Positions 26,001 through 36,145 of a DNA stretch of 64,000 bases are shown piece after piece (the first letter of the stretch is position 1; the number at the start of each line of letters is the position of its first letter). Location of the stretch: positions 3,763,594 to 3,827,593 of the forward strand of contig JAQFVV010012416.1 in NCBI GenBank assembly GCA_028023455.1, in the 5' to 3' direction. The position numbers were made by a program, and so were the translations under genes. The notes under the pieces are model-generated. The model was not told the DNA's origin. It did not search any database and worked only from the letters and a program-made list of their open reading frames with translations. This DNA comes from Epiperipatus broadwayi. Taxonomy: Eukaryota > Onychophora > Udeonychophora > Euonychophora > Peripatidae.

Positions 26001-26115
26001 TTTTAAGTGTCATAGCATCGGCCAGGACGCGAACCGCAATCCAGGCAACTGCTTGCAAGTGCAAGGCAGTCGCGCTGATCTCTCAACCACCAATGCAAGA
26101 CAGTGATATCATTTT
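26001..26115 (-). repeat. tRNA-derived SINE with target-site duplication
   Basis: Minus strand: cattggtggttgagag (box A region), an anticodon-arm-like segment with gactgccttgc, ggttcgcgtcc (box B) and gatgctatgacactt, then an A-rich tail. It is flanked by direct repeats of agtgatatcattttt (about 25986 and 26101), as expected for LINE-driven insertion. Same family as 48891-49004 and 62838-62925. Confidence 0.85.
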
Positions 26116-26524
26116 TACGAGACATTTTTATGAGTGATAAAGTAACAAACCTCCAACAGAAGCAATTTTTTTAACAAGTAGTATATTTGGAATATATTAT
26201 TGGATTCACTGGAATAAACTGCAAAGTTATAACTATTTGCAGAAAGATGTAAAACAGGGAAAGTTTAATGAAGTGTTTGACAAATCATATTTTAAACTGT
26301 CAAGAAATAATATACATTTAAGAATATGAAATATAAACCAATAAAACATAACATGACATATCACATCTTCATCTTATATATTGCTGTTTTAATAGCATAC
26401 TTTTTTAATTTTTTTGCCATTCAATGTAAGCTTTATAAAACAATGATAGTTGATAGATAATACTTTGAAAAGATAGCTTAATAATATAATATACATATAA
26501 AATATAGAAACTGGGAAAGAAGTG

Positions 26525-26700
26525 CATTAGATCCTAAGGTCCGGTTTCACTGTTCCAAAATCCAAAGCTTTTTACTGATGAAAGCCATAAGCTTTAATCC
26601 ATTTGGGGGTTTTGTTTGGATAGGGAAGCACAGGATTGTGATTTATTAAGCACTGTCATCTGGCAAGTTTCATTGCTCTCTAAAGCTTACATTAAGTATC
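26525..26700 (+). repeat. Family B repeat, decayed
   Basis: Has agatcctaaggtc, aaaatccaaagctttttact, CTGATGA at 26575-26581 and the outer stem partner tttggat near 26615. The GAAA box is lost. Inactive relic. Confidence 0.6.
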
Positions 26701-27089
26701 AAAAAATCAAATGGAAAAGTATGCTATTAATAAAAAATATAAACAGTACAAAAATCCAAATTATAAACGAAATTTTTGATAAATGAAATTTTTAGCAAAT
26801 TCTTTTTTGAAGATTGAAGGATGGGGGCAATAGAAAAATTTAAAAATGAAACAGAGAAATAATATAAAGTTTTTTTTATAATAAGTGTACTTCCAGATAA
26901 AATAAATTTATTTGTTATTTTTAATTCCTGTATTGATTTAATAATATCAATAAATATTTAATTTAAAAAATAGAAAAATTAACTTGGAAAGTTGTTAAAA
27001 AAATTAAACTATAACAAGAAAAAAGCAAATAGGGAAAAGATATTAAAAAACTAAAAATAAATTAGTATTCATTTTCTAGTAAATTTAAG
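26701..27089. other. No recognisable feature
   Basis: AT-rich with A runs. Confidence 0.45.
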
Positions 27090-27275
27090 TAAATATAGAG
27101 GATTTGAACTCAGACTTTCAAGCCACTTCAACCATCCATACTATCTCATACTACTGATACACATGACCATACACATGCAGAAAAGATAAATAATCACCAA
27201 TGTATGCATTTCATGCTGAACCAGCACTCATCAGTTGGTCCAGATTATCATCTTCCATACATATATATAATCAGT
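27090..27275 (-). repeat. Family A repeat, partial
   Basis: Reverse orientation copy including the hammerhead region and the tRNA-like block (gaactcagactttcaag on the plus strand). It stops upstream of the hammerhead. Confidence 0.75.
27192..27250 (-). ncRNA. Hammerhead, family A, cleavage-site mutant
   Basis: Minus strand CTGATGA at 27228-27234, stem II gtgctg/cagcat, GAAA at 27209-27212, stem I accaa/ttggt and ataatc/gattat. The base at 16.1, normally U, is C, so the canonical UH site is lost. Predicted inactive or weak. Confidence 0.65.
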
Positions 27276-27437
27276 AAATTTAAGTGTAAAAAATAATGAA
27301 AAAGCAAAACGTTTTTTTAAATGCTATTCAGTATTAAAAGTCATAATTGATGGATTATTCGTTTAAAAAATGAAAAATTTATTGCGAATGTAAAATTAAA
27401 TGATAACTTAGCAGATGAATGAGCTCAACTCATTTTC

Positions 27438-27806
27438 TCGGTCTCAGGGTGGCCTTTGCGCATTCCCATCATCAGATTTTCAATTGAATGGACGGTTGAA
27501 GAGTTGGAGGGTGGAGTAGATTGAAGCCTGTCCATTAAAGTATATGGATTGTCTATCTTAATAAATATCTGAGCACTTATAGTATATATGTGTAGAGATG
27601 ATAATCTGGACCAACTGATGATTGCTGGTTTAGCATGAAATACGTATATTGGTGATTATTTATCTTTTCAACATATATGTGTCTAAGTGTATCAGTGTTA
27701 TTAGATGGAGTGGAGAGTGGTGGGTCATGTGAAAGTCTGTGCTCATACCCTAATATTACATATATATAGACACAGATATAAATAAGCCTGTGTTTCAGTT
27801 ATTTTG
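27438..27806 (+). repeat. Family A repeat, near full-length
   Basis: Runs from tctcagggtggcctttg to gcctgtgtttcagttatt with all blocks in order. The tRNA-like part is decayed. Confidence 0.85.
27600..27657 (+). ncRNA. Type I hammerhead ribozyme, family A, intact core
   Basis: CTGATGA at 27615-27621; stem II tgctg/tagca; GAAA at 27637-27640; stem III at/at with loop acgt; UA site, cleavage after A27648; stem I accaa/ttggt then ataatc/gattat with a 3-nt bulge (tgg). All core positions fit; only the T-T at the base of stem II is unusual. Confidence 0.75.
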
Positions 27807-28424
27807 AAATTATATTTTCCCTATGTTGTCATAGTGACGAAATCACCTATTTTCTGTTCCATTACAATGGGCATATAAATTTTAAAAAAAATCACTACCT
27901 CTATCAACTCATACTTCATTATCAAATATACTAATTAATATCAAAGTGAAATGATTCTTTCCCAGTATTAGAACCCCAATTTCCTCTTATTTTCTTTAGT
28001 ATTCTAAGCTATTTTGAAAAGGATTAATCCATCTCTCCCAACTCCAATCTTTTTTACTTCCAATAATACTCATAAAATTAAATTTGAAGCTCAAATATCT
28101 AGCCCTTACTTATATTTATAAATCCAATTGAAGTCTTCTCTCATAATTTCTGGCATTATATGATTGATGTTTTATCTTCTATAATTTTTATTACAAGTTC
28201 TTTATTTTGCAACTTCACTGAATAGATTTTAAAATGTTTTTTCCTTCTTATTTTATAAAAACAACAAAAGATCTAATTTGAGATAATAATAAAAACTTCA
28301 TATTTATATAATCCGATAATTTTTAGTTGTTGTTTTTTTTTTATAAGTTTTGGATATATATATTAAGAAGAATATTTGTTTAAATAATTCATACCTAAAT
28401 TAACAATTGTGTATCCATGCATTT
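27807..28424. other. No recognisable feature
   Basis: AT-rich; no frame or repeat match. Confidence 0.45.
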
Positions 28425-28608
28425 ACTTAGTAGTATTAATTACAAATTTATTTAAACGCACATTGATTACGTAAGTAATATTCATTAAGGCTGTAGCTCA
28501 AAGAATAAGCTTTTGGTTTAAGACCTGTAGAGGTCCCTACTATCGCATTTTTATACGCATGTGCTTGAGGCTACAGACTTAATGAATATTACTTAGTAGT
28601 ATTAATTA
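28425..28608. repeat. Hairpin element between 18-bp direct repeats
   Basis: The string acttagtagtattaatta occurs at 28425-28442 and 28591-28608. Between them, agtaatattcattaaggctg and its inverted partner (ttgaggctacagactt aatgaatatt) form a stem of about 28 bp with a roughly 65-nt loop. The loop starts with gtagctcaaagaataagc, which resembles a tRNA D-arm, and contains a small palindromic gtag-aggtcc-ctac. Confidence 0.6.
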
Positions 28609-28914
28609 AATTGATTTTAAATATAAAATATGTTTTTTTTTAAATTTGATATAACATAAATTACTCAGAATTTGAGCTGTTTTTTTAATACAGCAAATCT
28701 TTTAGTAAATTCATATTATTTGATAAATTCTTAGAAATATTTAAAAAAATAATAGTATAATCAAAAAATTTATTTTTTTTATCTCAGAAAAGGATTCTCA
28801 GTGTTCTTTAAATGATAATAGTCATTATATTAAAACAGAAATAAGGAATTGGTGTAAAAAATAATTACAATATTGCATATGTTTGAAAACCAGAAAATCA
28901 AGACTTTGGAATAA

Positions 28915-28966
28915 TATTACATATATATAGCCACAGGTATATAACAAGCCTGTGTTTCAGTTAAAA
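28915..28966 (+). repeat. Family A tail fragment
   Basis: tattacatatatatagccac and ggtatataacaagcctgtg match the last block of family A units only. Confidence 0.6.
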
Positions 28967-28984
28967 TAGAAGAGATGTAATGAA

Positions 28985-29140
28985 TAAAAATTTAAAATTT
29001 TGAAATATGAAGACTGCAGGACAGTTGAAACTGTAAGCAAGATAAAGAAGGAATTGTAAAAAAAAGATTGCATTAAAGTATATAAGAGAAAATGATTAAA
29101 AAAATTAATATAAAGAAGTCAATGAAAATTTCTACATATT
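28985..29140 (+). repeat. Family C repeat
   Basis: tatgaagactgcaggacagt, ttgaaactgtaag, gataaagaagg and ttgcattaaagtatata reproduce, in forward orientation, the element at 11480-11660. The first core box is damaged (atatgaaga for ctgatga). Confidence 0.65.
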
Positions 29141-29410
29141 AAGAATTTGCATAAATATCTTGAAAGTGTATATCTAATTTCTTGATTTATGAGATATTTG
29201 GCACATTTTCTTTAAAAAGTGTAGTGTAAATTGTCTCGTTTCATAAACTTCTTGGGGAGAAAACTAAAAAATACATATATTAAAAGTTATTTTATTTAGT
29301 TATAATAATTACTCATTCTTATTGCATTGGAAAATGTCTGCCATATAATACTAAATCATCTTTGCACTTTACTACTGTTACACAATGCTTTATTTACCAC
29401 CCTCTTTTAC

Positions 29411-29451
29411 AGTTTACAGTTTCGATTGACCCAGCAATCTTCTTCAGAACT
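29411..29451 (-). ncRNA. Hammerhead-like motif, family C
   Basis: Minus strand: agtt stem strand, CTGAAGA (29441-29447), extra A, stem II gattg/caatc, GAAA (29420-29423), ctgta and second stem strand aact. Core boxes intact. Confidence 0.55.
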
Positions 29452-29529
29452 TTTATATCTCCTAGGAGATATAAAAGTTCTGAAGAAAATTTATGGGGCT
29501 ATCAAAACTGTAAAAGTGGGTTATATAAA

Positions 29530-29571
29530 AGTTCTGAAGAAGATTGCTGAGGCAATCGAAACTGTAAACTG
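29530..29571 (+). ncRNA. Hammerhead-like motif, family C, best copy
   Basis: agtt / aact stem I next to the core, CTGAAGA at 29534-29540, extra A, perfect 6-bp stem II gattgc/gcaatc with loop tgag, GAAA, then c-tgt-a giving a one-pair stem III with UA cleavage site. The 29465-29515 copy between is decayed. Confidence 0.6.
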
Positions 29572-29600
29572 TAAAAGAGGGTTGTAAATAAAGCATTGTA

Positions 29601-30309
29601 TAACAGTAGTAAAGTGCATGGATGATTTAGTTTTATATGGCTATTTTATTCAGCATGATCTTTCAATATCACAATGCATAATAGTGTTAGCTATTATGAT
29701 GCATTATTGCTAACGATTATCACTTAACATATTGTTATTTGTAAAAGCATAAGAATAAAGTTTTATGATAAATTCAAAGAATATTAAGCTATTGCATCAA
29801 TAAAATTTGAAACAAAAATTTTTAAATTAATCTGACAAAAAAGTGGAATCCTTAATTAGTAATTTACAAATGATTCTCTATATATGTAAGTTCCACACAT
29901 ATAAATTCAACTTTTTATAAACTATTCTCACACATATGGTGCTCAAAAAGTTCAAATTCATATCACAAATTAAATGCAATATTTAGAAGTTGTGTGCTGA
30001 ATGGACAGCTTTTGCTTATTTTTGTTAAAAAATATTTTACATTTTGCAGACAAATGAAATCTTAATTTATGTAAACGGTGATTAAAGTAAAAAGATTCAA
30101 GATATTTCATTTACGTAAGAAGTTTTATATAAATGAAGTATTCACAATGAGAAATCCAAAATAAAATGAAATATACAAAAAATTTAATAAAATATTAAAA
30201 AAATACAACAAGAGATCTCATCTAGTAATCATTTTGAATAAAAATAAAACATCTGGAATGAAGATATAAGAACATACCTTACCCATCTATTTGGTCTGCT
30301 AGCTTTTTA
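29601..30309. other. No recognisable feature
   Basis: AT-rich; none. Confidence 0.45.
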
Positions 30310-30595
30310 AGAAAAACAGGCAAAACTCTCCATACAGTAGTGCCACCCTGTGCCAACCAGAGTAATCAATGGATGCCAGAAGGCTTGTGCATAAAATCCC
30401 CATTTAGTGCCTATTCATCCAATATACCCAAACTAGTTTCTGGCTTGTGACCTTCGTCAGTGAGGAACCTTGGATCTGAGAGCACTGCACCTAGATCTTC
30501 TTAGGATCTCAACTACTGTATGGAGAGTTTTGCCTGTTTAATAAGTTATATGCAAGCATAAGAGATGGTGATCATGTGATGTTTAGCTTTTTAAG
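30310..30595 (-). repeat. Family B element, compact foldback
   Basis: Ends are inverted: aacaggcaaaactctccata at about 30317 and tatggagagttttgcctgtt at about 30520. Between them on the minus strand lie agatctaggtgcagtg, the hammerhead, ggcaccta block, atccattgattactctgg. Beyond the right end comes the block gatggtgatcatgtgatg found beside other copies. Best preserved family B copy. Confidence 0.8.
30417..30475 (-). ncRNA. Type I hammerhead ribozyme, family B, best copy
   Basis: Minus strand: outer stem I atccaa (30470-30475) pairs with ttggat (30417-30422); inner stem I ctca pairs with tggg; between them asymmetric internal loops, where natural hammerheads make loop-loop contacts. Core CTGACGA (30454-30460; position 7 may be any base), stem II gg/cc, GAAA (30437-30440), stem III ac/gt with 2-nt loop, U then T as cleavage site. 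Confidence 0.75.
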
Positions 30596-31470
30596 AAATA
30601 ATGCAATACATGCTAATATATTGGATGGAAGAAAGGGTTAATATTGAAAAATATTAAAATACTTGATTCATCAGCATATGAAAACATTCAAAAAGGAAAT
30701 TGTGAAAAATTATACGAAAAATAAAACTTATTACCAGATATGTATAAAATATTTATTGTGTATGAATCAGAAATCAAAAATAAATTACTATAAATGTGAC
30801 CTATAAGCATCAAACTTCCTACATCTGCAGCTTTGGCCCCATTCACTTTTAACAAACATCTATATTTATTCAAAGTAGATCAAAACATTTGATACTTATT
30901 TTGTTATTGATATATAATGAGCAAATAAGAAAGAAATGTGAAAAATTGTGAACTATGTTAAAAGCAAATCAATGGTGTCAGAAACTTAAGCACAATTAAA
31001 AACAATAATTAATAACAAAAACATCATGAAGAGGTCATGGATAATATTTTAATTAAAAATCACAATTTAGAAGTATCAATTATTTAATAGATACAAATTG
31101 TTCATGTATTAATATTATTTGAGATGGAGTGGAACCACAGCTCAGAAGTGAGTTTGGTAAGAAAACAGCTTCAAACAAAATGTAAGATAAAACTATGAAA
31201 TTTATTAGAAGATTTGAAATAAAATTTTTGTCGGTAAATCTTTTTATTACTTACAAAAGAGACATAAACAATTTGAAAAAAGCTACTGATGATAAAGTAG
31301 AAGGTAAAATAAAATTGCTACATGAAATTTTTTACTCAAGCCTGAGATATAATAATTAAGATAAAACAGTCTTTAAATAAGCATGTTCACGAAACAAAAC
31401 CCTCTATAATGCATATTCTTTATTAATTCATTAATTGACTGAAAAAAGTTCTAAGACTATTTCAGATTTG
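30596..31470. other. No recognisable feature
   Basis: AT-rich; a 61-residue minus frame near 30.7-30.9 kb has no support. Confidence 0.45.
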
Positions 31471-31745
31471 AACCCATCATCATTATCAACCATTATCAAT
31501 CCACTGCAGGATAAAGGTCTCTCCAAGTTCAATCCATCTCCGATCTTTAGTTTTTCTTCTCCACATCAGCCCTGCACACTTTCTTATTTCATCCATCCAA
31601 ATCACATGTGGTCTCTTTCTGGGTCTTTTACAAACTCTTGGAATTGAGTTTAAGATTTCAATTGTCCATCTATTATCATTGCTTCTAGCAATATGTCCAG
31701 CCCAACTCCACTTCAGTCTTTTAATTTTTTACCCATATCATGAAA
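31471..31745 (-). mobile_element. RTE-like LINE 3' end, decayed
   Basis: Reverse complement of the tail of the 9.2-kb element: tcatcattatcaaccattat (gat-rich tail), atccactgcaggataaagg (the LKWID tail codons reversed), ctccacatcagccctgcaca, caatatgtccagcccaactc (the WAGHI segment). Frame broken. The plus-strand 70-residue frame is antisense. Confidence 0.85.
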
Positions 31746-31807
31746 ATAATATACAATGTTATCATGTTTAACTCTAACTGCTTTGTTAAACAACTTATCG
31801 TGATATT

Positions 31808-32236
31808 TTATCTTTCAAAAGCTCCTTCTAATTCAGTTACTATCTCCAAATGAGGATCATATCCCTCCCCTACCATGTACCATAGACCAAAATTATGGAT
31901 ATATGACTGAATGCCACATAGAAATTTAAAAAGTAAAAAATTGTTATCCACTAACAAGTTTGTGCTCTTTTGCTTAATTGCCAAAAAGGCAAACTTGTAA
32001 CAAAATTTTCTCTTTAATTCATTTTCTAGCTTGTTACATCTATTTATATATTTTTCAGGAAGCATTAAATTTCTTATATTTATCATGCAATGAAAATGCC
32101 CATTCGACTTTCTTTTAATATCTTTCATAATTGACTCCATAAAATTCTTTCTTAGTTGTTCAATAATATAATTATAATCACAAACAGACTTAATAATCTT
32201 CACATCACAACAATTCAGAAATATACAGGAATAAAG
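31808..32236 (-). CDS. Unidentified open frame, 143 codons
   Basis: An uninterrupted minus-strand frame of 143 codons between a TGA near 32237-32239 and TAA at 31808-31810. In sequence this AT-rich such a length is unlikely by chance. There is no ATG near its left end; the first ATG is well inside, so it may be an exon or a fragment rather than a whole gene. The product is Lys/Asn/Ile-rich with a hydrophobic stretch near its middle (NNFLLFKFLCGI) and an acidic end (EIVTELEGAFER). I do not recognise a family. It lies directly beside the RTE relic at 31471-31745 but in a part that does not match that element. It could be a transposon piece or a pseudo-exon. Confidence 0.3.
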   Translation of the reverse strand, partial: LYSCIFLNCCDVKIIKSVCDYNYIIEQLRKNFMESIMKDIKRKSNGHFHCMINIRNLMLPEKYINRCNKLENELKRKFCYKFAFLAIKQKSTNLLVDNNFLLFKFLCGIQSYIHNFGLWYMVGEGYDPHLEIVTELEGAFER

Positions 32237-32239
32237 TCA

Positions 32240-32519
32240 CTTCTTAAAAAAGTCCCACATAATCCAAAGCATTATAATATATCTTCTTATTTTATATGCT
32301 GTTTTAAAATGCCAGCTATTATTATCAACATTATTGTAATATGTAATATATAGAACCTCTGTCATTATAATGAATAGTATATATATATATTTCTATAGGT
32401 TTCATCATTTACTACACTGTAATCACTTTCAAAATACTTTTTAATTATTTCTACAAATATGCATAGATATATTAATATATAACAATAATAATTCTTTACA
32501 TGATATATATATATGTATG
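32240..32519. other. No recognisable feature
   Basis: AT-rich, with short (AT) runs near 32380. Confidence 0.4.
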
Positions 32520-32930
32520 TAATCTCATAATTGAATATTTTTAAATACAGAAATTAGATATATATAAAGTATAACTTTAAAAATTTTATCCACTTAGGAG
32601 CACTTTGGATTATCCTCATAGTCTTTGTCAACTAACGCTTTGAAAGGCTAACCTTTCCATAATTCCATGATCTTAACATTTGCTGCCTATCTGTTGATTA
32701 AGTTTTGTTTGTATTTTTTTGTAAGACATATAAGACTTAATTAATTAGCAGACAAGCAGCAAATGTTAAGATCATGAAATTGTGGGAATATTAGCCTTTC
32801 AAAATGTTAGTTGACAAAGACTATGAGGATAGTCAAAAGCACTCTTAAGTGGATAAAAATTTTAAAGTTATACTTTAAACATATATAATTACTATATTTA
32901 TAAATATTCAATAATAAGATTACATATATT
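32520..32930. repeat. Foldback/MITE-like element, ~400 bp
   Basis: Arms 32560-32695 and 32755-32890 are inverted: tatcctcatagtctttgtca / tgacaaagactatgaggata, tgatcttaacatttgctgc / gcagcaaatgttaagatca, ttatccactta / taagtggataa. The loop is about 60 nt. No frame. Confidence 0.85.
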
Positions 32931-34420
32931 GATTTGAAGAAATACAGGCACCGAATTATAATATTATTATATATATATATGTGTGTGTGTGTAATTGGTT
33001 CATAAAAGCAAGATTTGTAAAAGTCTTACAAAACATAATTTACTGAATTAATAAGCCAATTTTTTTAAAAGGCATAAATTTTTATAATTTATTTAACTCT
33101 TTAAATTAAAAAAAAAAGATAGTTATCATCCTTAAAAAATTTATTATCAGTTTAATAAATTTAATACTACAAGATTGTTTAGTAATCTTCAGACTACAAC
33201 TAGTATCTATACTATTTCTAAAATATATATTTTATATAATTATTACTTCAAATTTAATCTTTTTTACAAGCATTATTTATAATAAATGATAAATTATTTA
33301 TATAAAAAATATATCCAGAAAATGAAATAAAATTAGTTTTATGTTACTACATTCATTTGATAGGTTTATTTTAATGAAATAAATTTGCTACTTATTAATG
33401 CTGCCATTAGTTACACATTTAAAAAAATAGCAAAAAAGCTGTCAAAAAAGATGAAAAAAATTATAGCCAAGCTAAACCACATGCATTATGGGATACTTCT
33501 AATATAGAAAAGGGGGAGGTGTGTATAAAATTAAAACAATATGAGGTAAATTTAAACAAATTTGAGTTTTTCAAAATAGATATACTTAGAAAGATACTGA
33601 GAGGAATATCTGTTCAATTTAAATAATATGAAATTAAGGCATTTAAAAATTAATAGTGATATGGCATATTGATTGTAGCCATTGCCATTAATACAGGTAA
33701 ATAATCATTAAACTGGAATTCCACTATCTAGAGCTTTTCTTTAGTTTATAAATTGTTCATATTTCAAAATTAATTTTTGTTATTTCCTTGTAAATATAAA
33801 TTCTACTAAGATAGAAAAAAATAGATAACTTACTGCAATCAGGCTTATAAATTTATAGGTATTTACTAAATACTTTTTACATTTTGTTTATAAATGTGGA
33901 TATGACATTTTATTTGTTGTAAAAGATTAAAGATCACCTTTGAAATTTTATTCAAGTAAATTAAGTTTTTGAATAATAGTTAATTAGATTAGCAATATTC
34001 TATTTATAATGAAAACTCTAAAAGTTAAATTTAAGAATTGATAAAAAAATTTATAAGAAAAATAATTTAAATAATATGCTTAAAGCCAGATTTGATTTTT
34101 TTTGTTATAACATATTTTAATAATTTTCAAAATGATTATAATAAAACATGCAGAAAGCATGTAAATAAGAATGCAAGTGTGTGTGGATGTATAAATTTAA
34201 AATTTAAATCAGTTAAGCTAACAACTGCCTTTTGTCAATTTTAAAATTAGTTTAAAATTTATATAACATGAAATAACATGAAGCATTTAATCATTGCCAT
34301 ATCAAAACATTTATTTACAATTACAAGAGGAAATAAAAATGTGTTTATGTTTATCATGATAAATAGTCATGAGATTGTGATCAAAGAACCATGAGATTGT
34401 TATCAAAGAGACATGCAGCT
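32931..34420. other. No recognisable feature
   Basis: AT-rich; short atat and gtgt runs near 32970. None further. Confidence 0.45.
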
Positions 34421-34429
34421 CATGAGCCA

Positions 34430-34815
34430 TAGTTTGTTGATTCCTGTTATAGAACAACAATGGAGAGCACACATCAAATTACGCATTGAGAAATGGAAAA
34501 GTGTATGTTGGGAGTAACAAGGAGAGATCAAAAGCAAAATATAAGGGTAAAAGAATAAGCAGATCTTATTGACATCATCAAAAAAAATTAAATAAAATGG
34601 AATTAAATCACACAGTAGCAAAGACAACTGAAGAATTGTAATGTGGGTTTCAAGTGATTGCAAATGTTCTAGAAAAAACTACAAGTGAATGATTGAAATA
34701 AGAAAGTTTACAGGAGTTTAGGGAGGATAAGTCATGGTTCATAGAAACTGGAATTAATTGGACAAATGCTTGCCCTGCAATGAATCAGTAATATCAAAAA
34801 ATAATGCTGGATGAT
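34430..34815 (+). mobile_element. RTE-like LINE 3' end, decayed
   Basis: Plus-strand translation gives EKCMLGVTRRDQKQN near 34490 and later broken matches to the tail region, ending near ggatgattattataa. Strongly decayed; no long frame. Confidence 0.75.
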
Positions 34816-35079
34816 TATTATAATTAGGACAAAAACTGAAATCATAAATTACAATTTATATGAACTTTTACATATGAAGATTAAAATAATTACAAAAACT
34901 ACATAGACAATATCATTTTCTGATCAAAAAGTAGATTTAAAGCATTTGGAAAATATCATTTGTTGTAAGATGACACAGAATTACAAATTCATTTTAACTT
35001 TCAATATTTTGCAGAATGTAAGAAACTTTACCAAGTATGGCAGAGAAAAAATACACTTCAATTTTATCTTAAATTTCTA

Positions 35080-35470
35080 TACATGAGGGGTCAGAATGAC
35101 TAATATGTCAACATGGGTAGGATGACAACCTTGACACTAATAAGGGTTTTGAACGTTCCATCTTCAGATTTTCAATGAAATGGAAGGCTGAAGAGTTGTG
35201 AGTTAAAATAGTTTGAAGCCTGTCCATTAAAGTATAAAGATTGGCTATCTTAATATAAAGCTGAGAACTGATTATATATATGTGTGAGGATAGTAATCTA
35301 GATCAACTGATGATTGCTGGTTTAGCATGAAATACGTATATTGGTGATTATTTATCTTTCCAACATGTGTGTGATCAGGTGGGTCAGCAATATGAGATGG
35401 CACTGAGAGTAGTGGGTCATGTGAAAGTCTGAGTTCGAATCCCGCCTATATTACATATATAAATGCAGGT
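35080..35470 (+). repeat. Family A repeat with the clearest tRNA-like part
   Basis: Full order of family A blocks. After the hammerhead come ggtgggtcagcaatatgaga (box-A-like) and gagttcgaatcccgcc (close to the box B consensus GGTTCGAATCC), so pol III transcription is plausible for the founder. This copy shows that family A joins a ribozyme and a tRNA-related promoter. Confidence 0.85.
35291..35350 (+). ncRNA. Type I hammerhead ribozyme, family A, intact core
   Basis: CTGATGA at 35307-35313, stem II tgctg/tagca, GAAA at 35329-35332, stem III at/at, UA site with cleavage after A35340, stem I atcaa/ttggt (one G-T) plus taatc/gatta. Confidence 0.75.
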
Positions 35471-35663
35471 TCAAACCTGTACATTGTATTTATTTATTCT
35501 TCTGAAACTTTCATTGTTATTCATCAGTTTAATGTTTTAATTATTATGAACATGCAGTTTTAAAACTGCATATTTTCAGATTATTGATTCTATATAATAT
35601 TATTTAAATTATAAATACTGCTAAATAATTATACAATAATAAAAAATAATCAAATAGTTTACT

Positions 35664-35900
35664 CATGTGAAATTCAAGTTCCAAAAGTGGCATAACTAAG
35701 GCACAGACCATGATTTTGCTTAGAAAGTCATATGGAAATTTAAGCTCACAAAGTGGCAAAGCTGAGCCATAATTCTATGACTTTATTTGGGAGGTCATAT
35801 GAAATTCAAGCTCCCAGGGTGACCGAGCTGAGCCACAAACCATGACTTTGCTTGGGAAGTCATATGAAATTCAAGCTAGTGATAGAGCTGAGTCAAGATG
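35664..35900. repeat. Minisatellite, ~65-bp period, 3.5 copies
   Basis: gtcatatgaaattcaagctc recurs at about 35664, 35728, 35792 and 35859, each followed by a ggc-a-agctgagcca block and a ccatgactttg block. GC is higher than the surroundings. Confidence 0.8.
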
Positions 35901-36019
35901 CATGGATCTAGAGCTCTAGAATCATTACTTACCATTGAACTAATCTGTCTTTCTGCATGAGACTATAAGCATACTTACAATCTAGCAAAACTTTACAAAA
36001 GTCTACGACCCTTTCCTAC

Positions 36020-36145
36020 ATTCATCATCATCATCAACAACAACCATTATCAATCCACTGCAGAATGAAGGTCTCTCTCCAAGTTTAATCCATATTCTCC
36101 GATCTTTAGTTTCTCTTCTCCACATCACACTTGCACACTTCCCTA
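36020..36145 (-). mobile_element. RTE-like LINE 3' tail fragment
   Basis: tcatcatcatcaac tail followed by attatcaatccactgcaga, ctctccaagtttaatccat and tctccacatcac: the last ~110 bp of the RTE-like element in reverse orientation. Confidence 0.85.

Larger units (their letters stand above)
29390..29600. repeat. Family C foldback with three motif copies
   Basis: An inverted pair (29401-29463 and 29464-29515) meets at the palindrome atatctcctaggagatat, and a further direct copy follows at 29520-29582. All copies share ataaaagttctgaaga and gaaactgtaaa. The 86- and 62-residue open frames here are the repeat read through and not genes. Confidence 0.8.

Noticed and set aside
29327-29587. 86-codon plus-strand frame as a gene
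   Set aside because: It is entirely the inverted and direct copies of the family C repeat; the peptide repeats itself (KVLKKI).
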